From assembly GCF_001411555.2 (NCBI RefSeq), contig NC_049903.1:20193234-20257233 (forward strand): DNA of 64,000 nucleotides, in the 5' to 3' direction. This document shows, piece by piece, positions 46,075 to 56,650 of the stretch; within the stretch, counting starts at the first letter, position 1; each line of letters opens with the position of its first letter. The notes under the pieces are model-generated. The model was not told the DNA's origin. It saw only the letters and a list, made by a program, of their open reading frames with translations, and ran no database searches. A program made the translations under genes and the position numbers. The stretch comes from Juglans regia. Lineage: Eukaryota > Streptophyta > Magnoliopsida > Fagales > Juglandaceae.

Positions 46075-49000
46075 TACCCCTCCCCTTCAAAGCACCTTGC
46101 CCACAAGGTGAGGAAAGCTATGCCTTAGTTGCCAATAAGGTTCCCATGTAGCTTGGTCAGCATCAGTTCCTTCTCATTGAACCAAAACTTCTCCCACTGC
46201 CCTGTTATTCACCTTCTTGCTACGGCACTACAGAATATTCAGAGGTTCAGGTGCAACTTCTCCTTGAACATTTACTAGAGGCAATGTTGTCAAAGGAGAA
46301 ATATGTTGTCCAACCTTCTTCTTTGAACAAGAAATGTGGAAAACAGGATGTAGCTGTGATTGGGAATGTAACTCAAGGCGATAAGCCACCTGTCCAATCC
46401 TCTCCAATATTTGAAAGGGCCCAAAAAACTTAGGTGACAACTTCATGTTTCTCCTCACTGCCAAGGACTTCTTTCTATAAGGCTGAAGCCTTAAATAGAC
46501 CCAATCCCCCACTGCAAAAGTCCTCTCAGTATGCTGTTTATCATACTGAAATTTCATTCTCTCTTGTGCCAACAGCATATTAGTCTTCAAAATGTCCAAT
46601 ATCTGTTCACGAGACTTCAACAATTCCTCCACAGCCTGATTAGATGAGAGACCAGGAACATAGTCTCGAAGTGGGGTGGGTGGGACACCATAAACTGCCT
46701 CATATGGTGTGAGTTTAGTAGAAGTATGGAAACTGGTATTGTACCACCACTCAGCCAAAGCTAACCACTCAGACCACTGTCTTGGTTTGTCACCTGAAAA
46801 GCACCTTAAAAATTGCTCCAAACACTTGTTTACAGCCTCAGTTTGACCATCACTTTGAGGATGGTATGCTGAAGAGCGAGCCATATTCACACCTTGTAAC
46901 TTGAAGAACTCCTTCCAAAAAGAATTGAGGAAGGTAGAGCCACGATCTGATACAACAAATTTTGGCATGCCATGTAATTTAAAAACATGATCCAAGAAAA
47001 CTGAGGCCACTTTAACTGTTGTGAAAGGATGTTTCAAAGGCAAGAAATGAGCATATTTTGAAAGCCTATCAACAATCACCATTACAACTGAGTAACCTTT
47101 AGACATAGGTAGTCCCTCCACAAAATCCATAGAGATATTAGTCCAAACTGCCTGAGGAACTTTCAAGGGTTGAAGCAACCCAGCTGGAAGAACATTTTCA
47201 ACTTTATTTCTTTGGCAAACTTCACACTCCTTGATGAATTCTTTATTTCAGTTTTCATACTAGGCCAATAAAAATCAGATCTTGCTCTCTGTAGTGACTT
47301 ATGAAAGTCTGAGTGACCTGCAGCAAGACTTGCATGAATAAAATGCAATATCCTGACTTTTAAGTCAGCACAGTCAGGAATATACAACCTTCCTTTCTTG
47401 AACAAAATCCCTCATTTAATAGAAAATGATGAGCTTGAAGTAGGATCCTGCTGCAAAATCACAAACTGCTGCTGCACCACTTGATCTTCAGCATATGCCC
47501 TCTTAATCTCTTCCAACCAAGTAGGGTTTGGAACAGATATGGCTAGCACATAATGCACATTCTCACACTGATCTTTCCTAGACAAGGCGTCTGCCACTTT
47601 GTTTTCCACCCCTTTTTTGTATTCCATAGAAAAGTCATAACCAAGCAATTTAGAGAGCCATTTTTGTTGAGCAGGAGTTCCAACCTTCTGTTCCAACAAG
47701 TACTTCAAACTATGATGGTCAGCTAATAATGAATGAACCACCCAACAAATGAGGCCCCCACTTTTTGACTGCCAAGACTAAAGCCAAAAATTCTTTTTAA
47801 TAGGTTGATAATTGCAGATTTTTTCCTTTTAAAGCTTGGCTTAAGAGAAAGCCAAAGGCTTTTGCTCTTGCATCAATACAGCCCCTACACCACTCACACA
47901 AGCATCACATTCAATTACAAATACTTTAGAAAAATCTGGCAAGGACAAAACAGGAGGTTGAGTTAAAACTTGCTTCAATTCCTCAAATGCTTTAGTTGCT
48001 TCCTTAGACCATTTAAAAGCCTCCTTTTTCAACAAGGCTGTTAATGGAGCAGCTATAATGTCATAATCTCAAATAAACATTTGTAGTAACCAATCAATCC
48101 TAAAAACCCCCTCAATGCTTTAACAGATTTAGGCACTGGCCATTTAATCATTGACTATATCTTCTTCTGATCTGCCTTGACCCCTTCCTTAGAAAAAATG
48201 TGCCCCAAATACTCAATCTCAAGGCAAGCAAAGTGACACTTAGATCTCTTTGCATACAATTGATGATCTTGTAAGGTGTTCAAAACAGTGGCAAAGTGCT
48301 TCAAATGGGATTGCAAATCTCTACTATAGACAAGTATATCATCAAAGAAAACAATGACAAACTTTCTTAAAAATGGTTTAAAGACATCATTCATAAGACC
48401 TTGAAATGTGGAGGGTGCATTAGTGAGTCCAAAGGACATTACAAGAAACTCATAATGACCCTAATGTGTTCGAAATGCTATCTTGGAAATGTCATCCTCC
48501 TTCATGCGAATCTGATGGTAGCTGACCTTAAATCAAGCTTGGAAAAAATAGCTGCTCCAAAAAGTTCATCAAGCAATTCATCCACTACTGGTATAGGGTA
48601 TTTATCTTTGATTGTGGCTTCATTACGTACCCTATAGTCTGTGCACATTCGCCAAGAACCATCCTCCTTCCTCACTAAAAGGACAGGTGAAGAAAATGGT
48701 GACTGACTTGGCCTAATGACACCAGATTGTAGCAATTCTTTAACTATTTTTTCAATTTCAGTCTTTTGGTAATATGGATATCTATATGGCCTCACACTCA
48801 CTGGTGTAGAATCTTTTTTCAGAAATATTTGATGGTCATGAGACCTCTGTGGAGGTAAGCCTCTTGGTTCATCAAAAACTGTCTGAAATCTGTCTAACAG
48901 ATTCAAGATATCTTGAAGTACATCATGTAACACCTCTTGAGACTGAATTGCAGTTATTTGCAAAAATAATCCCTTGTTCTCCATTGGAGATAGTTTGGCA

Positions 49001-49366
49001 ACCTCAACATCATCAACAAGGTTGCTAGAAGTGGAAGCTAATGCCTTTAAACATGTCAAAACTCCTTTGTAAGTAAACTGCATACTCAACTTGCCAAAAT
49101 CCCAAAGGATAAGGCCTAAGGACAGCAACCATTGTACTCCCAACACTATATCACAACCACCTAAATTCAAGGTAAGTAAATCAGATACAAAGGTTGTACC
49201 TTGTATATGTAGGGCCACATTACTACACTTCCCATCACTAGCCACCATATCACCATTTGCAATTCTAACCTGCAGAGGATCAGATTGCTGTATTTCTAGT
49301 CCACATTTATGTGCCACTGCAGTATCCACAAAATTATGGGTACTACCAGTGTCTTGCATCATGGCT
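46075..49366 (-). pseudogene. Ty3/gypsy pol polyprotein (PR-RT-RH-INT), 5'-truncated and interrupted
   Basis: In order on the minus strand: protease DTGSTHNFVD (starts 49362); RT with FSSPVLLVRKEDGSWRMCTD, PVVDELLDELFGAAIFSKLD and the catalytic loop [13 protein letters not shown]; RNase H with [19 protein letters not shown] and a DHHSLKYLLEQK stretch; integrase with a zinc-binding HH remnant, then SMDFVEGLPMSKGYSVVMVI, VVSDRGSTFLNSFWKEFF and SAYHPQSDGQTEAVNKCLEQ (47178-46228); and a chromodomain-side tail (LHPVFHISCSKKKVG). Several frameshifts or stops separate the blocks, for example near 48100, 47780 and 47400. PR-RT-RH-INT order is Ty3/gypsy. Gag and the 5' LTR are missing: the sequence switches at about 49366 to unrelated plus-strand plant coding sequence. 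Confidence 0.92.
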
Positions 49367-51449
49367 CTTGACCAACGTTCGAATGGTTGTGATCAGGTTG
49401 GGCGATGGTTGAAGGGAGAATATGGGGATGTGGAACTGAGGACGCCTCAAGGAAAACTAGCTGGAAAGGTGATTGCGAAAACCCAGGAGGTAAAAGAGTT
49501 CCTTCAAACAGAAGATGCTCAGGCGATCAAAACATGTAGTGAGCCAAGACAAAATTTCGAACTCCAATCACGATTTACTGCTAACTTGGGATGATCTGCT
49601 AACATCTTTCAGTGACATGTACGAAACGACAACGACACGAGCATTCGAAATACATGGTAACGTAGGAGTACAAAAAGCATAGGAACCCAAGCCTGCTTTA
49701 ACCTTTCATCATATAAAAAACTCCTTGACTGAAGAGGAATCTATGGAATTCAACAAGCTTTTAGCGACTGAAGAAAGAGGGAGTAGCAGTACTAGTGTTG
49801 ATCAAGATCCAAACTCTTCTGATGATAAGCAGGATAGCCCAAATATTTCCTTCTTTTTGGACAAGGCCTACATTGACTTTGAGCAAAAGATTGCTTTGGG
49901 GCCCAAATAATCTATGAAATTTTGGGACGAAGAGGAGGAGATTGTTAATGTCAGGGATTACTTGGTGCCTCGGAGCTTGGTCCCTATCCTAGAAAGCTTG
50001 TTCTCCAAATATGGGGATGTCAGTACAGATACCACTCTTATCTTTATTGTATTATGTGATTTAGACAGCATGTACAACACCAGGGTTTTAGACATCTCAG
50101 AAGATCAACTAAGAAATTGGTGGAAGTACTTGAAGGCCTTGCTCTCTGCAGGGTTCAAAATTCAGTTTGCTTTTGATCATTTGAAGAGAGTTGTGCATGC
50201 TTACTTTGGACTTCGGCTTAGAGAGGGAGTAGATACCAACCTTTTCCAGCTTAATAGAGATATCACCGAGAGTTCTGAACAAGTCCATAAACTATTGGAA
50301 ATATTTTTAAAATAATATATATAATATTTATTATTAATAATATTTTGGAGATTTATTTGGAAGTTATGAATAATTTTGGAAATAGAGAATTTGTAGAAAG
50401 TTTATAAGCTATGAAATAGGCTTATAATATTTTGGGTCTATAGAATTACATTTAGACGATAACTGGCTTAGTGGTATTGAGCCTCCAAGGTTCACCCATG
50501 GGACTTGGTTCGTGCCCCCTTCAAAGGAGAGATTTTTGTTGATTTACGGAGAGCCTGCTTGCAGCCCGCGTGAAAAGGCATGGTGCCACATAAGGCTCAT
50601 CTCTTGGCAAATAAAATGCCAAAAGTTGCACTGTTGGGGACTCAAACTTGTGGGAGATAGATAGCCAGGGAAGCAATGAGACCGTTGGACTAGGTCCAAC
50701 CTTTGTGTCACTTGGTAACAGGCACAATACATATACTTGTTCGGTTTAGATTTCAGAAAAATGAAAAGTTATAACTTTTCATTCACATCCTGTGGCCCTC
50801 TATAAATAGACCCATTGGCCTACGAATTTTAATGATGGAATACAGAATATAGAAGGAAAGTAGGCAATTTCGAAATTCTTTCTCTCCCAAAATTTTTTCA
50901 TTTCTTTGAAACTTATTATTAGGATCTGTTCATTCTGCAGAGAACAGATTTCTAACTCTTGGTTGAATATCAAAATATGAGGGTATTTAGGGTCTAATTT
51001 CGTGTGTGCATAATGCAGTTAGACAAACAGACTTGTTCTGAATTTCATTGTATCTTGGAGGTAAATTCGCTTGTAACCCGTGTGCATACCGTTAATGGTG
51101 GATGTGAATATTGTCTTAAAGAAAACGACATTCGTAATACGCCTCGAAGTAAACTTTTTTCTCAGTATTTTTTTGTTTTGCAGCCCCTTTGTACCAACAT
51201 GAACTTGCTAAAAACCTGGAGCTAATGAAGTTAAAAAGGGAGCGCATAGTATCTGGGATCAAGTCTAGCTTGATTGACGATTGCTTGCAAGAAGCCTTCA
51301 AAATAAAGTGGAGAAAAGCTGGAAATGGTTTGGAACTTAATCGAAAAATGGGAAATCTGTACACTGTTGTTGTATCTATTCTCCAACGATCTCAACTTTC
51401 AAGGATACGCAGACAATATATGTATTTAAGAATGTGCAGCAATTATTAA
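49367..51449 (+). pseudogene. Broken plant gene, possibly phospholipase-like PEARLI-4-related
   Basis: Plus-strand open segments read through several blocks. The first is 49380-49590 (WLKGEYGDVELRTPQGKLAG, KTQEVKEFLQTEDAQ). The second is 49683-50312 (ISFFLDKAYIDFEQKIALGPK, then RDYLVPRSLVPILESLFSKY-GDVS and ISEDQLRNWWKYLKALLSAG). The third is an exon-like piece from 51184 after a good TTTTGCAG acceptor (YQHELAKNLELMKLKRERIV). The LVP..L.PIL...F.KYGD pattern followed by a helical linker recalls PEARLI-4/MATH-type plant proteins, but the match is weak and from memory. An in-frame TAA at 49908-49910 joins two otherwise continuous frames, consistent with a CAA or GAA to TAA change. The 5' end abuts the truncated gypsy element. 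I regard it as a probable pseudogene. Confidence 0.5.
50455..50720 (+). mobile_element. Possible SINE or pol III-derived repeat
   Basis: TGGCTTAGTGGTA at about 50465 fits an A box. GGTTCGTGCC about 45 bases later is one mismatch from a B box. No A-tail or duplication could be defined. Low confidence. Confidence 0.3.
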
Positions 51450-52640
51450 TTAGTAGGTAATTTTGGAGTCGTTGCAATATCTCATCGAGATTTTTTTTTT
51501 AATTTTTTTTCAAATTTAAGAATTTAAAGTATGAGAGATATAACATACAAAATTATCAAATTCTTTCGGATAAGATTTTGAAGGGATCTTTTACCTCATT
51601 ATATCACATGATTTCGTACTATGAGATATTAATATATGAGTTAGTCTGTAAAAAGAATTTCTCTTAATATATAAATATATATATATATCTATAATCAGTT
51701 CAAAATTACAAGTTAATCCTCGATTCAAAACGTAAATTATAATTCGTGCCATGATTAAAAGGCCCAATGCCACTGTAATGAAGTAATATAGACTTGTAAA
51801 GAAATGTAATTCATCATCCTTTTAATCATTATTTATTTGTTTATATAATTTTAAATAATTTTTTCATGTGTATCTTAGATTTATCTTTTTTTTTTTTTAA
51901 TAAAATACATGGAGACTGTACATTACAAACTGCAAATATTATTTCTCTAATTATATTAATGAGTTGTTAAATAAATGGTAAAATAAATATATCAATTAAA
52001 AAATCAGAGAAAACAATAGTCAACTACCACCAACAACCGTTGGTTGTTAACTTGTAGTTATGATTATTCTGTTAGAGCGTGCTCTCTAAGAGCATTCAAG
52101 CATTTAAGTGTATCCAATAAAGAAGAGGCACACGCATCCATCAATGGATCTAATTACCACAAACCCAAAAAAAATGAAGAAATTTGAGACAGAAAAAGAA
52201 ACACAAAAACAACAGTTTAATCGGATGAAACATCACATGCCCAGATCTGTCTCTCTACATTGAGCCACCGTATATTTGCTGTGTCTTTGTTTTCACCTCG
52301 TAACTGCAAAAGTAATTGCCACGCATCCAGCTTGGATCTCAAAGTAGCTAACTAATTGAGTCATTGACGACGATGTTTTTCGTCGGATAGTTTGGAAGAA
52401 TCTTGGTTCCACAGTACCCCTGCAAAGTTCCATTCTATCTTCATCTGGTCCTGTATTTCCAGCTGTATGAAAATCTTTTTCCGGCAACAATGAATCGAAT
52501 TTCCATTCTGTCTGTCATTTTCCGATCTGACGCCTTTTACCCACATCTTAATTCCTTGTTCTCTATTCATTCTCACAATCCAAGAATGTACTAATTCGTC
52601 GGTTTTTTTTTTTGCATTAGTCTCACGCAAAATAAGAAGG
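51450..52640. other. AT-rich intergenic DNA and TMKL1-like upstream region
   Basis: No gene. T-runs at about 51490-51510 and 51887-51898. The 52060-52640 part is the upstream region of the kinase-like gene; no core promoter element is obvious. Confidence 0.45.
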
Positions 52641-52651
52641 ATTTTGGTAGG

Positions 52652-54387
52652 ATGATGAACACCCACATGCTCATACTAGTTCTTGGACTAACTTCAACAG
52701 CTTTGTTGGTAGTTCTCATACTTGTCATCTTGTTTTACCCCAAAAGAACGGTGAAAAATGGTCGTGAAGATATGGAAAACATGGACCAGAAATATGGAGT
52801 TGAGGCTCGGATAGAGGACTTGATCACTTTCCATGGTGGGCAGGACCTGACAATAAGTGACATTCTGGATGCTCCGGGCGAAGTGGTAGGAAAGTCCAAC
52901 TATGGCACGCTGTATAAGGCCTTAATGCAGCAGAGCACCACGTTGAGGCTGCTGAGGTTTCTGAGGCCAGTTTGCTGTGCCAGAGGTGAGGAATTTGTTG
53001 ATGTGATTCAGCTTCTGGGATGCATAAGGCATCCCAACTTGGTGCCTCTTCTAGGATTCTATGCAGGGCTGAGGGGAGAGAAGCTTCTTGTTCATCCGTT
53101 TTACAGGCGCGGCAATCTGGCTGAATTCATTCGAGGTAATCTGTCTATATGGCTTGTGATGATCTCATATTCTGATCGGTTTTCGAGAAAATGATGGAAA
53201 GAAAAATAAACTAAACTTGGATGACAGTGTTCTTCCTTTTTCTGCAACTTTTAAGGGGATATGAGGGAACAGAAGCCATAATCCAACAATTTTGCTTAGC
53301 TGAATTACGCTTACATATGCTGTATAGAACAGCAGAACTTATCATCATAATCCTTTTTCTCCTAGTTTTTTTGGTTTCTCAGTACAGAAAACTGGTTATT
53401 TTATCTTGTACCAATACTAATCTTGGTACCAATACTTAATTTTGAAAGGATTGTTAAACCGTTGGAATGCTCCAATCCCTGATTTAGATTAGGCAAAGGA
53501 AAGGGAAGTGAAATAGGAGCACTTTTATCAGATTGAAAACGAATGGCCGACTCAAGTTTCAAATCAGGGTCCTGGAAAAAGATTCACATATATTTACAAT
53601 TTTTAGTCTGTGTTCAGGTTGACGAAATCTCCCTGCCCCAATTCAGATGGAATCTATTTGGCCTGCATGAACTATCGGCATTTTAACAAACAACTAGATT
53701 TAGAAGCTTTCCTGCATACTTTGCACTGTCTTTCTTCATTTGAATTTCAAACATTTTGAATAGACCAACTTTGTTTCATATGCGTTGGCAGATGGAAACG
53801 GTGACTCTCACAAATGGGCCATCATTTATAGCATCTCAATTGGTATAGCCAAGGGTTTGGAATATCTCCATACAGAATTCCAGAAGCCCATAATCCATGG
53901 AAACCTCAAGTCTAAAAACATACTTTTGGATTGCAATTACCAACCATACATCTCAGACTTTGGCCTTCACCTTCTGCTGAATGCTAATGCTGGCCAAGAA
54001 ATGCTTGAAACTTTAGCATCCGAGGGCTACAAAGCTCCTGAGTTAATCAAAATGAGAGATGCAAGCGAAGAGACTGATATCTATAGCCTTGGGGTAATCT
54101 TACTTGAACTGCTTTCAGGGAAGGAACCGATCAATGAGAACCCAACTTCTGAGGAGGATGATTTCTTTCTGCCTAACTTCATGAGAAACGCGGTCCTTGG
54201 ACATAGGATCGGAGACTTATTTCGTCCAGACATACTTCTCAGCAACAACAATGAAGATGAGCGCCGGGTTACTGAAGAACGCATTCTCAAATCCTTTCAG
54301 CTTGCTATGACTTGTTGTTCTCCTACTCATTTTGTCAGGCCCAATATCAAGCAAGTCATCTGGAAGCTTGAAGATATAGGAAAATAA
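52652..54387 (+). CDS. TMKL1-like membrane pseudokinase, LRR-less
   Basis: Two exons, 52652-53135 and 53792-54387 (CGA G|GTAATC ... GGCAG|AT), give 359 residues with phases matching. Residues about 5-28 form a signal-anchor or transmembrane helix (LILVLGLTSTALLVVLILVI) followed by a basic stop. The kinase-like domain starts at about residue 55: LTISDILDAPGEVVGKSNYG-TLYKAL, IRHPNLVPLLGFYAG, KPIIHGNLKSKNILL, ISDFGLHLLL, EGYKAPEL and TDIYSLGVILLELLSGKEP. The catalytic loop is HGN instead of HRD and there is no VAIK-type lysine, so it is expected to be catalytically dead, as in the TMKL1 and related plant LRR-RLK pseudokinases. The leucine-rich-repeat ectodomain of TMKL1 is absent; the ATG at 52652 (or 52655) immediately precedes the membrane helix. 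It is open throughout and probably expressed. Confidence 0.85.
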
Positions 54388-55470
54388 GGACTTTGGTATT
54401 CTGTAGAGAATCCAACTAGGTACTGCTGGTACCTCATTGAGATGGTCGATTTTGGGATGTGCGATGACATATCGATCCTCTAAAACCTAAGGGATTATGT
54501 ATATATGTAAAGCATATATGATAAATGAGTACACTTCTATCCAAAATAGTTGAAAATTTTGGCTGTGCAACAAGGATCCTAGAAATAGAAATGGTGATTA
54601 CACTTTTCACATTTTAGAACGTTTTATTGTCAAACATCAGCCAGCTCAAGATTATGGATTCCATCAGGTTCTTTGAACTGTGGAGGCACATTTTTTTGTT
54701 GAGAGAAAAAGTATCCATTTTTTATACTTCTAGTTACGCAAGTACTTAGACCTGTAAAGTGTACTGGGTGAAAGTTTAAATAAAAATATTAGATACAGTT
54801 ATAGAGTGTGCTCCCATTGAAAAACAAAATAGATAAATATGATATCCACATAAAAAAAAAATATTATTTTTTTAATGGTGAATCTCACTCATTTTCAAAT
54901 AGAGTGCACCACGCTTGCACACTATGCTTATATCTAGCCTTACTCGAAGTAAATGATAAGACCATTTGGGTATTCATTTACATTGTACAAAGAGTGTGTT
55001 GATTAATCAGGTAACAAAAAGTAAGAATTAAGTTTTTCTTGCAGATAAGAGAAGTGCCTAAACTTACAAAATAATTTTATAAAAATAAACTCACAAACTG
55101 ACTTATATTTTTTGTGTGGATAATGCCGATCTTTAGTAGACTTATCAGTATGGAAATTATTAGACAAGGTCTTATGCAGAAATCAATACCACAATCCATA
55201 TTTCCCAATACCTTCATCTCTCTCTATCTCTCAGTGTCCAACTGCCAAATGAAGTATACTTATCAGTACAGTATTTGCTTCATTCAATGCTTAAGAAGTT
55301 AGTTTGGCACAATCCACAATCTTGTGCCAGCAAATACTTCATTCAATGCTTAAGAACGTGCACAACTATAAAGCAAGGCATATGTCATTGGTCACGGGAC
55401 TCCCAATAACAAATTTCAGTGTTATTCTAAAAAACCAATAGAGAATGTTATTGGTCTCTAGTTTTTGAAC
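54388..55470. other. 3' flank of the kinase-like gene, no gene
   Basis: AT-rich, with no domain in any ORF. A short direct repeat, CTTCATTCAATGCTTAAGAA, occurs at 55278-55297 and 55338-55357. It may be another TSD-like or local duplication. Confidence 0.45.
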
Positions 55471-55471
55471 T

Positions 55472-56650
55472 CTGTTGATGTTGTGTTTCGCAGCTCGAAC
55501 AATTCCACAAAGTCCAAGCTCCTTGGTGCCTGCAACTAAGAAGAAAGAGAGGCTCCCGTGGCCTCTGAGGTCACTACAATGCCTAAGTTAGTAGATAGTT
55601 CTTTGGCGAGGGAGAAGGAAATATAGAGCAAAGTAGAATAGTTATGCAGATTGAATTGAGAGTCTCCCGTAGGAAGGTTATCCCTTATTTATACCTGATT
55701 CGGGCCCTTCCATTGAGGGAGATCGTGGCGTGTCAGACGCCAGGCCTGCCACCACTCATTCTCAGTTGCCTTAGTGGGTGTCAGTCTGCTGCTTAACGGG
55801 AGATCGCGCCGTGCTTGTCTTCCTACGTCTGTCTGGCCGCCACTTCTCTATCATGCCAAGAGGTGTCAGATCGCGGGCGAGCCGTCCTTGGCTCGTGGGA
55901 CGCTCCGTCGCGCACCAGATTCCCTGACATTGACCTGGGTTGGCTCGTGCCTTAAATCCGTGACTTTGGGACCGGGTGCATGCCGATGGTGTGCTCGTCC
56001 GGCTTGGTGACTAGACTTGTTAATTCGCCGACCCCCGAAGCGTTCCTCCCGATCCTCTTGGGCCTTGAGCCGACAAGCCAATCTTGATTGGGCCTTGAGC
56101 CGACAGGCCAATCTTGATTGGGCCTGCGCTCACTTCCCGATCCTCTTGCCCCGAGTTCCCAATTCCCTCCGAGGTACAATTTCGTATCTCGAGCCCTCCT
56201 GCATGGTGTTGTGCACTCAGTCTTCGATTCTGTGGCCTTGGATTTTTAGCTCCCCTACTCTGGCCCGGGCTTCGTGGTTGGGCTTTCCTAGGCTCGGGCC
56301 CTTCTGGGGTGGGCCTCCCCTAACAGTACCCCTCGAATTCCTACCACGGACACGGGGTGGGAATTCCATTCTTCCTCATTCCAGTCTGCTCCTTTGGCTC
56401 CCGTCGCTTCAGGTCTCTTGAAGCCCTTCTCCCACCACTTCTAATTCTGCCGACTCGGTGCCTGTTGGTTTGGCTTCCCGAGGTTCCTTGCTGTCTCAAT
56501 AAATGCGTATTTTCGTTCCTGGTGACCATCTCATTTCTCAAGGGTTAATGAGACGTGTAGACTACTCCTTTGACCGCTCTGACATCTTACTGGTGCGTGT
56601 CGCACACTCCTTTGCCTCATCGGCTGCTACCCGTGCCGCGTGGCGCTTGA
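55472..56650 (-). mobile_element. GC-rich LTR-like segment (Tat-type?), minus strand
   Basis: On the minus strand it would end CGAAACACAACATCAACA (55472), like the end of Tat LTRs. The whole stretch is abruptly GC-rich between AT-rich flanks and has several overlapping ORFs with no domain. No primer-binding site follows and no clean right-hand TG end or 5-bp duplication was found, so the boundaries are provisional. Confidence 0.45.

Noticed and set aside
55774..56548. Cluster of GC-rich ORFs
   Set aside because: Multiple overlapping frames on both strands in LTR-like DNA; no domain and no splice or promoter signals.
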